DNA of 64,000 bases from Xanthomonas massiliensis. GTDB lineage: Bacteria > Pseudomonadota > Gammaproteobacteria > Xanthomonadales > Xanthomonadaceae. Below are positions 26,184 through 34,527 of this stretch, in pieces; positions within the stretch are counted from its first letter, which is position 1; each line of letters begins with the position of its first letter. Below the pieces are notes generated by a model that searched no databases, was not told where the DNA came from, and saw only the letters and a program-made list of their open reading frames with translations. The stretch lies in the NCBI RefSeq assembly GCF_900018785.1, contig NZ_FCOY01000005.1, positions 294,023 to 358,022 on the forward strand. Reading direction: 5' to 3'. Both the position numbers and the translations under genes were made by a program.

Positions 26184-27070
26184 AGCAGGCCCTCCTCGAT
26201 CATCTTCAGATAGATGAAGTAGCCGATGAAGATGAAGATCAGCGGGAAGAAGAACATGACCAGGGGCGCCATCATCTTTACTGGCGCCTCCAGCGCAAGC
26301 TTCTCCGCGCGCAGGAAGCGCTCCTCGCGGCGCTGGTTGGCCTGCGCGCGCAGCGTGGCGCTCAGGCTCGCGCCGACCTTGTCCGCCTGGATGATGGCGC
26401 TGGTGAAGTTGTTGATCTGGCCGATGTTCATGCGCTCGGCCATGCGCTTGAGCGCCTCGGCGCGTGGCAGGCCGGCGCGGATGTCGCGCAGCATGCGCGA
26501 AAACTCCTGCGAGAGCGGCCCGGGCGGACCCTTGGCTACCGATTGCTCGATGCCGCCGGTGACATTCAGGCCGGCTTCCACCGACATGGTGAGGAAGTCC
26601 AGGTAGATGGGCAGGTCGCGTATCACCGACTTCACCCGCGTCTTGCGTCGCTCGCTCAGCCACAGGCTCGGATACAGCCAGCCCAGCAGGCCGCCGAATA
26701 CCAGGCACAGCGCGAAGCTGCCCACGTCCAGCCGGCCCAGCATCAGCAGGCACAGCGAGAAGAACAGCACGGCGACGATCGCGCTGGCCGCACGCAGGCC
26801 GTAGAACTCCTCCGGGGTCAGCGTGTAGTCCTGGCCGGCCGCCTGGAGCTGGCGATGGGTGACCTCCAGCTGCGTCACGCTCAGCCGCGGGGCGATGTTG
26901 CGCGTGAGTACGGTGACCAGCGGCCACATCAGCTGCATCAGGCGTGGCAGCGGGTCGTAGTAGGTACGGTCCTCCAGTTCCACTTCGCGGATCGCGCCGC
27001 GGGTGCCCACGACCGCCAGCACCACCGCGGCGGCCACCAGTATCCCCACGAGTACGAGCATCCAGGTCAT
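26180..27070 (-). CDS. tadC: TadC-like inner-membrane platform protein
   Basis: 296 aa, type II secretion F-domain protein. One N-terminal membrane segment (MLVLVGILVAAAVVLAVVG), two central ones (SAIVAVLFFSLCLLMLG, VGSFALCLVFGGLLGWLYPS) and a C-terminal pair (MMAPLVMFFFPLIFIFIGYF) surround the cytoplasmic GspF-like region with DLPIYLDFLTMSVEAGLN and DKVGASLSATLRAQANQRRE. With TadB it forms the inner-membrane platform driven by TadA. It overlaps tadB (ATGA) and the DUF192 gene. Confidence 0.88.
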   Translation of the reverse strand: MTWMLVLVGILVAAAVVLAVVGTRGAIREVELEDRTYYDPLPRLMQLMWPLVTVLTRNIAPRLSVTQLEVTHRQLQAAGQDYTLTPEEFYGLRAASAIVAVLFFSLCLLMLGRLDVGSFALCLVFGGLLGWLYPSLWLSERRKTRVKSVIRDLPIYLDFLTMSVEAGLNVTGGIEQSVAKGPPGPLSQEFSRMLRDIRAGLPRAEALKRMAERMNIGQINNFTSAIIQADKVGASLSATLRAQANQRREERFLRAEKLALEAPVKMMAPLVMFFFPLIFIFIGYFIYLKMIEEGLL

Positions 27071-27915
27071 ACGTCGATCGTCATGATCTTCTTGCACAGG
27101 CGATAACCCAGGTATTCCATCACCGCGCAGACGCCGATGACCATCCAGCCGTGCCAGCTGTGGAACATCGGTTGCATGGTGCTGGGATACATGAGCACGA
27201 GATAGCCCACCAGGAACACCGGCAGCGCCGCCATCACGATGCCCTGGAGCTTGCCCTGCGACGTCAGTGCCTTGACCTTCTTCTCCATGATCAGGCGCCG
27301 GCGCAAAGTCTCCGACAGCGTTGCCAGCGTTTCGGCCAGGTTGCCGCCCACCTCGCGCGAGATGTTCACGGCCGAAACGAACAGCTCGGCATCCACGATC
27401 GGCACGCGCTGCGCGAAATGTTCCATGGCCTCTTCGGCACGCACGCCCAGGTGCTGTTCGCGCAGCACCAGTGCCAGCTCCTGGGCCAGCGGCGGCTGGC
27501 CGTCGGCGACCAGCACCTCCATGGCCGGGGCGAAACCCACGCCGGCGCGCAGGCTGCTGGAGAGCATCTGCAGTGTCTCCGGCAGCTGCTCCTGGATCTT
27601 CTCCAGGCGCCGCCGCCGCAGCCACAGGTAGATCTTGCGCGGTGCGAAGAACAGCACGATCACCGCCGGTACCGCGAGCAGCAGGCTGCCGGTGGCCAGC
27701 AGGATGGCCACCGGCACCACCAGCAGCACCGCCACGTTGAACCAGAACAGCTGGGTGGTATCCATGAACAGGAACATGTCAGCCAGGTTCAACCTGGCCT
27801 GGTGCATGAAGTTCTCGCGGTAACGCGCCATGAAGGCCTCGCTGGAGCGCGCCGCGATCCAGGTCACGATGCCTGCGAAGACGAATACCAGCAGTGCCAC
27901 CAGCCAGATCAGCAT
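27067..27915 (-). CDS. tadB: TadB-like inner-membrane platform protein
   Basis: 282 aa. An N-terminal hydrophobic segment (MLIWLVALLVFVFAGIVTWI), two central ones (LFWFNVAVLLVVPVAILLAT, LLLAVPAVIVLFFAPRKIYL) and C-terminal ones flank the GspF domain: LPETLQMLSSSLRAGVGFAP and VDAELFVSAVNISREVGGNL. It is the partner of TadC. The start ATG overlaps the tadA stop (TGATG) and the stop overlaps tadC, indicating a tightly coupled operon. Confidence 0.88.
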   Translation of the reverse strand: MLIWLVALLVFVFAGIVTWIAARSSEAFMARYRENFMHQARLNLADMFLFMDTTQLFWFNVAVLLVVPVAILLATGSLLLAVPAVIVLFFAPRKIYLWLRRRRLEKIQEQLPETLQMLSSSLRAGVGFAPAMEVLVADGQPPLAQELALVLREQHLGVRAEEAMEHFAQRVPIVDAELFVSAVNISREVGGNLAETLATLSETLRRRLIMEKKVKALTSQGKLQGIVMAALPVFLVGYLVLMYPSTMQPMFHSWHGWMVIGVCAVMEYLGYRLCKKIMTIDV

Positions 27916-29615
27916 CACAGTCCTCCGCCCGCATTGCGGAAGATGCCCAGGTCCACCGCCACGCCGCGTTCGGCCAGCGACTCGTAGAACTCGGGCACCG
28001 CGCCGGTGGCGATGAAGTTGCCTGCGACCTTGCCGTCCTGGCCGTGGTAGGTGGTCGGCTTGAACAGGAAGATGTCCTGCATCTGGATCGTGCCGCTCTC
28101 GATGCCGGTGATCTCGGTGATGTGGCTGACCTTGCGCGAACCGCAGGGGTAGCGGCGCTGGTGCACGATGAGGTTGATCGCCGAGGCGATCTGCTCGCGC
28201 ACCACGACCATGGGCAGCTCCATCCCGGCCATCATCACCATCACCTCCAGGCGCGAGAGGGTCTCGCGTGGATTGTTGGCGTGGGCGGTGGTGAGCGAGC
28301 CTTCGTGGCCGGTGTTCATCGCCTGCAGCATGTCCAGCGCCTCGCCGCCACGGCATTCGCCGACCACGATCCGGTCCGGGCGCATGCGCAGCGAATTCTT
28401 CACCAGGTCGCGGATGGTGATCTGGCCCTTGCCTTCCATGTTGGCCGGGCGCGCTTCCAGCGACACCAGGTTGGGCTGGACCAGGCGCAGCTCGGCGGCA
28501 TCCTCGATCGTCACCACGCGCTCGCCGTCGGGAATGAAGTTCGAAAGGATGTTGAGCAGGGTGGTCTTGCCCGATCCGGTGCCCCCGGACACGACGATGT
28601 TGCGTCGCTCCCGCACGGCGACGGTGAGGAATTCGAGCATCGCCTCGTTGATCGTGCCGAACTTGAGCAGGTCTTCGCCGAGCAGGCGCCGGGTGGCGAA
28701 CTTGCGGATGCTGATGCTGGGCCCGCGCAGCGCGATCGGCGGGATGACCGCGTTGACGCGCGAGCCGTCCTTCAGGCGTGCATCGACCAGGGGCGAGCTT
28801 TCATCGATGCGGCGGCCCAGCGGGGTGACGATGCGTTCGATGGCGGCCAGGCAGGCGCGCTCGTTGGAGAAGGTCACGTCCGAGCGTTCGATCCGGCCTT
28901 GCCGTTCGATGAAGATGTCGTCGTGCGAGTTCACCATGATCTCGGTGACGGTGGGGTCGGAGATCAGGTCCTCCAGCGGCCCGAGCCCGACCGCCTCGTC
29001 GAGCACCTGCTTGGCCAGCCGGCGTGGATTGATGCCCTTGGGTAGGTCGCGGAATTCGCGCTCCATGATGTCGCGGATGAGATTGGCCACGGTCTCGCGC
29101 AGCGCCTGATCGTCCATGCTGCGCACGTCCATGCGGCGCAGGTCCATCTGCCGCACCAGCGCCAGGTGCAACTTGTGGCGCCAGGCCACGATGTCTGGCG
29201 CGTTGGCGACCGGCTGCGGAACGGCCGCGGCCGGCGGCGCGTCGGCCGCGACGGCCGTCGTGGCGGCAGCGGCCCCGGTGGCGGCCCCGGAAGAGGGCGC
29301 TGACGTTGCACGCGGCACCGCGTCCTCGCCCGTGATCCTCAGGAAGTAGCTGCCGATCCGGATCTCGTCCTCGCCGCTGATCGGCCCGCGCCTGGCGGTG
29401 ACGACCTTGCCGTTGAGCAGGATCGGCTCCTTGCCGCCCAGGGACAGGATGTAGACGCCGTCGTCCTCGCGGGTCAGGTTGGCGTGCCTGCTGGCGATGG
29501 TCCAGCCCTGCAGCACGACCAGGTTGGCATCGCCGCGGCCGATGCCGCATTCGCGGTGCAGGCAACGTACCTGGCGGGGCTGGCGGCCTTGTGTCTGGAT
29601 CTCTACGGTAAACAT
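27915..29615 (-). CDS. tadA: FHA-TadA/CpaF fusion: secretion ATPase with N-terminal forkhead-associated domain
   Basis: 566 aa. Residues ~20-95 form an FHA domain (GIGRGDANLVVL, GWTIASRHANLT with the GR and SxxH phosphothreonine-binding residues, LLNGKVV, DEIRIGSYFLRI). An Ala/Pro-rich linker covers about 100-140. The CpaF/TadA ATPase follows, with Walker A GGTGSGKTT at 344-352, Asp box FIPDGERVVTIEDAAELRL, Walker B IVVGECRGGEALDMLQAM and the His box TGHEGSLTTAHANNP. It powers Flp pilus assembly. FHA fusion suggests control by Thr phosphorylation or a docking role replacing TadZ (inference). Confidence 0.9.
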   Translation of the reverse strand: MFTVEIQTQGRQPRQVRCLHRECGIGRGDANLVVLQGWTIASRHANLTREDDGVYILSLGGKEPILLNGKVVTARRGPISGEDEIRIGSYFLRITGEDAVPRATSAPSSGAATGAAAATTAVAADAPPAAAVPQPVANAPDIVAWRHKLHLALVRQMDLRRMDVRSMDDQALRETVANLIRDIMEREFRDLPKGINPRRLAKQVLDEAVGLGPLEDLISDPTVTEIMVNSHDDIFIERQGRIERSDVTFSNERACLAAIERIVTPLGRRIDESSPLVDARLKDGSRVNAVIPPIALRGPSISIRKFATRRLLGEDLLKFGTINEAMLEFLTVAVRERRNIVVSGGTGSGKTTLLNILSNFIPDGERVVTIEDAAELRLVQPNLVSLEARPANMEGKGQITIRDLVKNSLRMRPDRIVVGECRGGEALDMLQAMNTGHEGSLTTAHANNPRETLSRLEVMVMMAGMELPMVVVREQIASAINLIVHQRRYPCGSRKVSHITEITGIESGTIQMQDIFLFKPTTYHGQDGKVAGNFIATGAVPEFYESLAERGVAVDLGIFRNAGGGL

Positions 29616-29638
29616 CGGCGGCAGTGCGTATCCGGAAA

Positions 29639-31213
29639 TTACTGCACGAGGGTGTTCTGGCGCGGGCTGATGTCCGACCCCATGGAGCGGATCATCTCGC
29701 CGCTGCGGTCCAGCTCGCGCAGGTTCTCCGGGGAGGTGGGCGAAACCACGTGCGGAGTCACGAAGATGACCAGTTCGGTCTTGTTGCCGCGGAAGCCGTC
29801 GGAGCGGAACAGCTTGCCGAGGATCGGGATATCGCCAAGGATGGGCAGCTTGTCCACCGATTTGGAGGCCTCGCGGTCGAGCAGCCCGGAGATCACGATG
29901 GTTTCTCCGGCCTTGACGTTGATCTCCGTGTCCGCGCGCCGGGTCAGGAAGCCCGGCACGCCCTGCACCGACACCGACGGGTCCACGCGGCTGACCTCGG
30001 TCATGATCGAGGTGGACACCTCGTTGTTGGTGTTGACCGAAGGACTGATGTTGAGGCGGATGCCGTATTCCTTGTACTCGATCTGGGTCTGGCCGAAGCC
30101 GGCGGGAATGGGAATGGGCACCTCGCCCCCCACCAGGAACGAGGCACTGCTGCCGCTCTTGGCGCTCAGCTTGGGCTCGGCCAGCACCCAGGCCTTGCCG
30201 CGGCTCATCAGCAGGTTGATCTGCGAGGCGATGGTGCTGGCGATGCCGAAATAACCCTGGGCATGGCTGAACCGCGTCGGCAGGTTGTCCTTGACGTCGT
30301 CGAAGGTCTGGTTGCCCTCCGGCAGCACCCGGAAGTAATTGTTGCCGCGCCAGTCGCGGATCAGGCCGCCGGACGGGCCGGCGATCGTGCTGTCCCAGCG
30401 GATGCCCAGGTCCTCGACCGCATTCTTGTTGAACTCCATGATGGTGACATCCATCATCACCATGGGTTTCATTTCGACCGGATTGTTGCCGACGAAATTG
30501 AGGATCTGCGGATAGACCTTCTGCAATGCCTCCAGCTTGGTGCGCGTGGCCAGGTCCATCTCCTTGCCGGTGACGACGATGTGGGAGCCGATCGTCCTGA
30601 TCTGCATCCCCGGGACGTCGCCGATCACCTGGCGGACGGTTTCGGCGGCGGCATCGGACCGCTCGCCGGCGACGTTCACCGCGACATCGCGCTGGCTGCC
30701 GTCGTGCATCCACAGGTGGATATTGGTTTCGCCCGGCTTGCTGCCGATGAGCACGACCTCGCTCTTGCCCACGGTGAAGACATTGACGATCTCCCCGTCG
30801 CCCACCGCGACCCGGCGCAATGAGGTCGGCATGCGGCGCACGATGGCCTCGCCGGCATGCAGGGCAAGCCGCGCCGGCATCAGCGGTGCCACCGAACGCT
30901 GGTTGTCGCCCGGCAATGCGACACCTCCGCCGGTGCTCGGATTGATTTCCTGGATCTGCGCCGTGGCCGCGGCAGCCGGTTGCGCCGCCCGCTCGGTCGG
31001 GCGCGGTTCCTGGTCAGCGGCATCGGCCGCGGAGGTGACCTGCCCGGAACGGGCCAGCGCCGCGGCGACGTCCGGTGGCAGCGCTCCGCCCGCAGGTGCC
31101 CGCGAGTCGGCCCGTACCGTGGTCGGCACGAGCGCCCCCGCCAGCACCATGCCCAGCACGCACGTGATCGCAATGCCGCGGTATGCAGGACCGCAGCCGG
31201 ATACATCCTTCAT
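29639..31213 (-). CDS. rcpA: RcpA/CpaC outer-membrane secretin
   Basis: 524 aa with a signal peptide (MKDVSGCGPAYRGIAITCVL to about VRA). A pilus-type N-terminal domain (ALHAGEAIVRRMPTSLRRVA, IVNVFTVGKSEVVLIGSKPG) is followed by a BON/N1-like region (DAAAETVRQVIGDVPGMQI). The secretin domain comes last, with VGGEVPIPIPAGFGQTQIEY, DTEINVKAGETIVISGLLDR and the C-terminal LGDIPILGKLFRS...NKTELVIFVTPHVV. It forms the outer-membrane channel for the Flp pilus. The start is 2 bp after the cpaB stop. Confidence 0.9.
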   Translation of the reverse strand: MKDVSGCGPAYRGIAITCVLGMVLAGALVPTTVRADSRAPAGGALPPDVAAALARSGQVTSAADAADQEPRPTERAAQPAAAATAQIQEINPSTGGGVALPGDNQRSVAPLMPARLALHAGEAIVRRMPTSLRRVAVGDGEIVNVFTVGKSEVVLIGSKPGETNIHLWMHDGSQRDVAVNVAGERSDAAAETVRQVIGDVPGMQIRTIGSHIVVTGKEMDLATRTKLEALQKVYPQILNFVGNNPVEMKPMVMMDVTIMEFNKNAVEDLGIRWDSTIAGPSGGLIRDWRGNNYFRVLPEGNQTFDDVKDNLPTRFSHAQGYFGIASTIASQINLLMSRGKAWVLAEPKLSAKSGSSASFLVGGEVPIPIPAGFGQTQIEYKEYGIRLNISPSVNTNNEVSTSIMTEVSRVDPSVSVQGVPGFLTRRADTEINVKAGETIVISGLLDREASKSVDKLPILGDIPILGKLFRSDGFRGNKTELVIFVTPHVVSPTSPENLRELDRSGEMIRSMGSDISPRQNTLVQ

Positions 31214-31215
31214 CG

Positions 31216-32043
31216 TCAACCCCTTGCCCCAATAATGAATTCGACGCCGCTGGCGCCCCCGCCCTGCGGGTGGTCTCCGCCCAGCGACTGCATCAGCTGG
31301 CGTTCGGAAAGGCCGTTGGCCGCGCCGGGCGAGCGGTCCCCGACTTCGCGCAGGAGCACGCGCAGCGCACCCACCTTGGCCGCGATCGCCAGGCGCCTGG
31401 CCTGGTACTGGTCCAGTTCGAGGGTGACCGAGGAGAAGCCTTCGTTGGCCGGGGTATCGCCCTCGTCCGGCGACGGCAGGCGCTCGCCGATGCGGTTGCC
31501 CGTGGCCAGTACCTTGACCTGCTGCAGCAGCGGCAGGACCTCGGCGCCTGCCTGCGTGCCGGGGCCACTGTCGGCGGCGGCATCCTTGAGGAACAGGATG
31601 TCGATCAGGTCGCCGGGTGCCAGCATCCCGGAGATCGAATTGTTCTCGTCCACGCTCAGCGTATAGGCCACCTTGCCCTGGGGGATCAGCCGCGAGAACT
31701 GGTCGTACAGGGGAACGAGCGTGCTGGCACTGAGCGGCGCGCCACGGCGGATCGGGGCGCGGAGCATGCGCCCTTCGTATTGTTCGTGGTTGCCGGGGGT
31801 CACCGCATCGGCGGGCACCAACTCCTCGGGCACGGTGCGCACGGCCAGGTCCCCGGGCTGGATGATGGTGCCCCGCTCCATGTCCTTCAGCGGCACGGCG
31901 ACTTCCAGCATGGGGCGGTCGTCGCGGGTCTTCTCCGCTACCGTCGTGCGCACGTAGCTGACGGCGACCAGCGCGGCCAGCGCCGCCATGGCAACGGCGA
32001 TGACGATGTACAGGACGTTCTTGCTCAGTTTCGGTTTCTGCAT
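31216..32043 (-). CDS. cpaB: RcpC/CpaB pilus assembly protein
   Basis: 275 aa anchored by one N-terminal helix (NVLYIVIAVAMAALAALVAV). The SAF/AFP-like domain begins MLEVAVPLKDMERGTIIQPG. GRMLRAPIRRGAPLSASTLV and the later APGDLIDILFL typify CpaB/RcpC, a periplasmic partner of the secretin. VTLELDQYQARRLAIAAKVG near the C-terminus is also a family feature. The gene precedes rcpA in the usual rcpCA order. Confidence 0.88.
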   Translation of the reverse strand: MQKPKLSKNVLYIVIAVAMAALAALVAVSYVRTTVAEKTRDDRPMLEVAVPLKDMERGTIIQPGDLAVRTVPEELVPADAVTPGNHEQYEGRMLRAPIRRGAPLSASTLVPLYDQFSRLIPQGKVAYTLSVDENNSISGMLAPGDLIDILFLKDAAADSGPGTQAGAEVLPLLQQVKVLATGNRIGERLPSPDEGDTPANEGFSSVTLELDQYQARRLAIAAKVGALRVLLREVGDRSPGAANGLSERQLMQSLGGDHPQGGGASGVEFIIGARG

Positions 32044-32072
32044 GGAGCGTGCCGGTGGAGGGTCGGGGGGAA

Positions 32073-32267
32073 TCAGCTGACGGGGAGATCCGAAGCCGAA
32101 ATGGCGTAGACGAATGCCGCATAGGCGTCCTTCAGTGCCTGGACGAGCTCGGTCACCACGTCGGGCTTGGCGATGAGGACCAGCACCAGGGCGATCAGCA
32201 CCACCGCGTACTCGATGGTGGCCTGGCCGCCTTGCGCGCGCGTCGGGATGACCTGCCTGCGGATCAT
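32073..32267 (-). CDS. Small Flp/TadE-like protein with one membrane segment
   Basis: 64 aa: a basic N-terminus (MIRRQVIPTRAQ), then GGQATIEYAVVLIALVLVLI, the G-x4-E-Y type IVb pilin/pseudopilin motif, and a short tail ending ISASDLPVS. The class III prepilin peptidase would cut before the hydrophobic part. It overlaps the upstream secreted-protein gene by 4 bp. It could be a minor pilin, or the main pilin if 36176-36454 is not. Confidence 0.7.
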   Translation of the reverse strand: MIRRQVIPTRAQGGQATIEYAVVLIALVLVLIAKPDVVTELVQALKDAYAAFVYAISASDLPVS

Positions 32268-32956
32268 TCGATCACCGCCACGACCGCGGTCTCGCCTTTG
32301 CTGCGGGACGTGATGACGGTGACGCGCCTGCCCTTGGCGTCGTAGCGCGATACGCACCTGCTGCTGGATGCCGCGCAGGCCTGCGCGGCGGTGTCCCGCG
32401 TGTACCCCTGGCCCGCCAGCCGGCGCTGGTAGAACTGGTCGTTCTGGAACGGGGAGTAGCGGTTGCTCATGCCCAGGGTCCGCACGCGTGCGGGCAGGTC
32501 CATGTACACCACATCCTGGTCCACGCGGGTACCGGGGAGCTTGTCGAAGCCCTGCCCGAGCGTCTTCGGGCGTGCCGGCGCATCGGGCATCTGCAGGATT
32601 CCGACCTGCGCCCGCACCGACTGTGGCTGTTGCGACAGGTCGACGGTGACGTAGAAGCGCCTGTCGATCAGGTGGCCCAGTACCATGCGCCCGTTGCCGA
32701 GCGGCGTGACGGCCATCGTCTCCGGCCATTGCGCGCGGTAGAACGCCACCACCTCGTCCATCGACGCGGCGACGGTGAAGCGGCTGGCGCGCATGTCCAG
32801 CCCGTTGTAGACCATGTGGTCGCTGACCCGTTCGCCGCGTGCCGCGGCCGGCACCGGCACGGACGGCCAGTCGATGGCCTGCGCCGACGATGCCGCCAGT
32901 ACGAGGCAGGCCAGGGCCCACGCCCGGCCAGGAGGATGCGTGCACCCATGCGTCAT
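32264..32956 (-). CDS. Secreted protein of unknown function in the tad operon
   Basis: 230 aa with a signal peptide (RAWALACLVLAASSAQA). The mature domain (RASRFTVAASMDEVVAFYRA, NGRMVLGHLIDRRFYVTVDL, VRAQVGILQMPDAPARPKT) is an alpha/beta protein I cannot assign. Two cysteines near residues 195-200 (AQACAASSSRCV) could form a disulfide. It is coupled on both sides by 4-bp overlaps, so it is probably a pilus accessory factor. Confidence 0.6.
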   Translation of the reverse strand: MTHGCTHPPGRAWALACLVLAASSAQAIDWPSVPVPAAARGERVSDHMVYNGLDMRASRFTVAASMDEVVAFYRAQWPETMAVTPLGNGRMVLGHLIDRRFYVTVDLSQQPQSVRAQVGILQMPDAPARPKTLGQGFDKLPGTRVDQDVVYMDLPARVRTLGMSNRYSPFQNDQFYQRRLAGQGYTRDTAAQACAASSSRCVSRYDAKGRRVTVITSRSKGETAVVAVIE

Positions 32957-33756
32957 GGCGTGGCCGGATCCTTGGCCAGGCGATCGGCCGGCACGATGTC
33001 CGGCTCCAGGTGTCCCGGGTCGAGCTGGGACAGTTCGCCGACGATCGGCAGCACCGCGCCCATCGGTTCCAGCGCATCGAACACGCCGCCCAGCCCGAGG
33101 TCGGACAGGAAGCCCGCGGGCGCGAGCGCCTTCATCGTGTCCTGCACCCTGCGCTCGCCGTCGCGACTGCCGGAGGCGTTCCACGCATCGGCCAGCAGGG
33201 ACTGCCGGCGCGTCTGCACCAGGTCCAGGGAATCCAGGGGTGCGAGATAGGTGTTCGGGCTGCCGTTGGCCTGGGCGATGGTGTTGTAGCGCATGGTCAC
33301 TTCCGAGGTGACGTAGCGATTCGCATTGACCTTCAGCGCGAAGGTGGCCAGACGGGTGTAGCCGGGCGAGGCATGCTCGACCGGCTTGGCCACCGTGACG
33401 CCGTCGCGATCGAGCAGCGTCCGGCCCGAGAAGGTGCCGAGCATCGGATCGCCGAACTTGCGCGAGGCGGACGCCGTGGGCGTGGTCCGGATGATCGCGT
33501 CGGCAGTGGCGAAGTTCCGATCCAGCACGCGTTTGCGCAGCTGGCCCGCATCGGGCAGGTGGTAGCTGGGTGCAACGGTCGCTTCCCAGGCCGCATCGCG
33601 TGCGGCCTGCTGCGCGACGATGGTGGCGTGGCCGTATTTGGCCACCAAGGGAATCAGGAGGAACAGCGGTATCAGGACCGCGCAACATATCGCCAGTTCG
33701 ACCAGGGCCTGGCCGCACTGCGCAGAACTGCCGGTCATGGAGGGGGGCGGTCGCAC
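32953..33756 (-). CDS. TadE/TadF-like pseudopilin with large C-terminal domain
   Basis: 267 aa. The motif CGQALVELAICCAVLIPLFL with Glu in the hydrophobic stretch marks a TadE-like pseudopilin. About 220 extracytoplasmic residues follow (AARDAAWEATVAPSYHLPDA, TIAQANGSPNTYLAPLDSL). The GTG at 33756 is preferred because GGGAG lies 5 nt upstream; the ATG at 33738 has none. It overlaps the downstream secreted-protein gene by 4 bp. Confidence 0.72.
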   Translation of the reverse strand: MRPPPSMTGSSAQCGQALVELAICCAVLIPLFLLIPLVAKYGHATIVAQQAARDAAWEATVAPSYHLPDAGQLRKRVLDRNFATADAIIRTTPTASASRKFGDPMLGTFSGRTLLDRDGVTVAKPVEHASPGYTRLATFALKVNANRYVTSEVTMRYNTIAQANGSPNTYLAPLDSLDLVQTRRQSLLADAWNASGSRDGERRVQDTMKALAPAGFLSDLGLGGVFDALEPMGAVLPIVGELSQLDPGHLEPDIVPADRLAKDPATP

Positions 33757-33768
33757 GTCGGCTCCCGG

Positions 33769-34524
33769 TCAGTTGCCGCGAGGCTTCGCGGGCTCGGGAG
33801 GCAGCGGTCCCTTGCCGATGGTGAAGGCCTGCAGCATCAGCTTGCAGCCATTGCCGGCCAGCGGGTTGCCCTCCAGCGGGATGGCCGAAAAATAGCTGCC
33901 GGCGCTGTCCACCGCGCAGCCGGCCACATCGAGGGGACCATCGCCAAACCCCCACTCCGTACCACCGGACCAGATGCACACTTCCTGGTCCTGCTTCTGC
34001 CAGCGCTTGCAGGCCTGTCCGCGCACCTGGCCCGTTCCCAGATAGCGCCAGCCGCCTTCGTCATGCTCCGGCGGGGTCGCCTCTGTCGGCAGGAACATGC
34101 CATCGGCCGGATCGGTGGATCCGTCGGCCTCGTCCTGGTGTGCCACGAGCCTGGCGGCACAGCCGGCTGGACCGGCCGACGCACTGTCCTGCTCGAACTC
34201 CCAGCGGGTCTGGCGCACGTGCTGGTGCCGGTCGTCGATCCGGATGTCCACCTGGCCGTGGCCCAGCTTGTCGACCTCGTCCGGGGCGAGTTCGCGGGTG
34301 GGGAATCCCGCCTGCCTGCAGCTGTCGATGTAGGTCGCATAGGCCTCGCGAACGCGGTTGCTGCCGCCATCCAGGCGCTCCCAGGACAAGGTCGCGCTTA
34401 TCGCCGGCAGCGGGCGATGAGGGGCATCGCCCCCGGAAGTGGCATCGGAGCTGGCGTTGCAGGCCGCCATCAGCAGGCAGCAGGCCAGCATGGACAAGCA
34501 ACGGTGGGAGCATGGGAGGTTCAA
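33769..34524 (-). CDS. Lipoprotein of unknown function in the tad operon
   Basis: 251 aa with a lipoprotein signal (LSMLACCLLMAAC, Cys at about 22) and no recognised domain. The start is unclear: TTG at 34524 gives the fuller basic region, and ATG at 34491 also works. The mature region has several paired cysteines (DSCRQAGFP, GCAARLVAH, GQACKRW, EVCIWSGG), suggesting disulfides. The TTG start lies 3 bp after the TadG-like gene stop. An outer-membrane lipoprotein akin in role to TadD or RcpB is conceivable, but no homology is evident. Confidence 0.6.
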   Translation of the reverse strand: MNLPCSHRCLSMLACCLLMAACNASSDATSGGDAPHRPLPAISATLSWERLDGGSNRVREAYATYIDSCRQAGFPTRELAPDEVDKLGHGQVDIRIDDRHQHVRQTRWEFEQDSASAGPAGCAARLVAHQDEADGSTDPADGMFLPTEATPPEHDEGGWRYLGTGQVRGQACKRWQKQDQEVCIWSGGTEWGFGDGPLDVAGCAVDSAGSYFSAIPLEGNPLAGNGCKLMLQAFTIGKGPLPPEPAKPRGN

Positions 34525-34527
34525 GGT

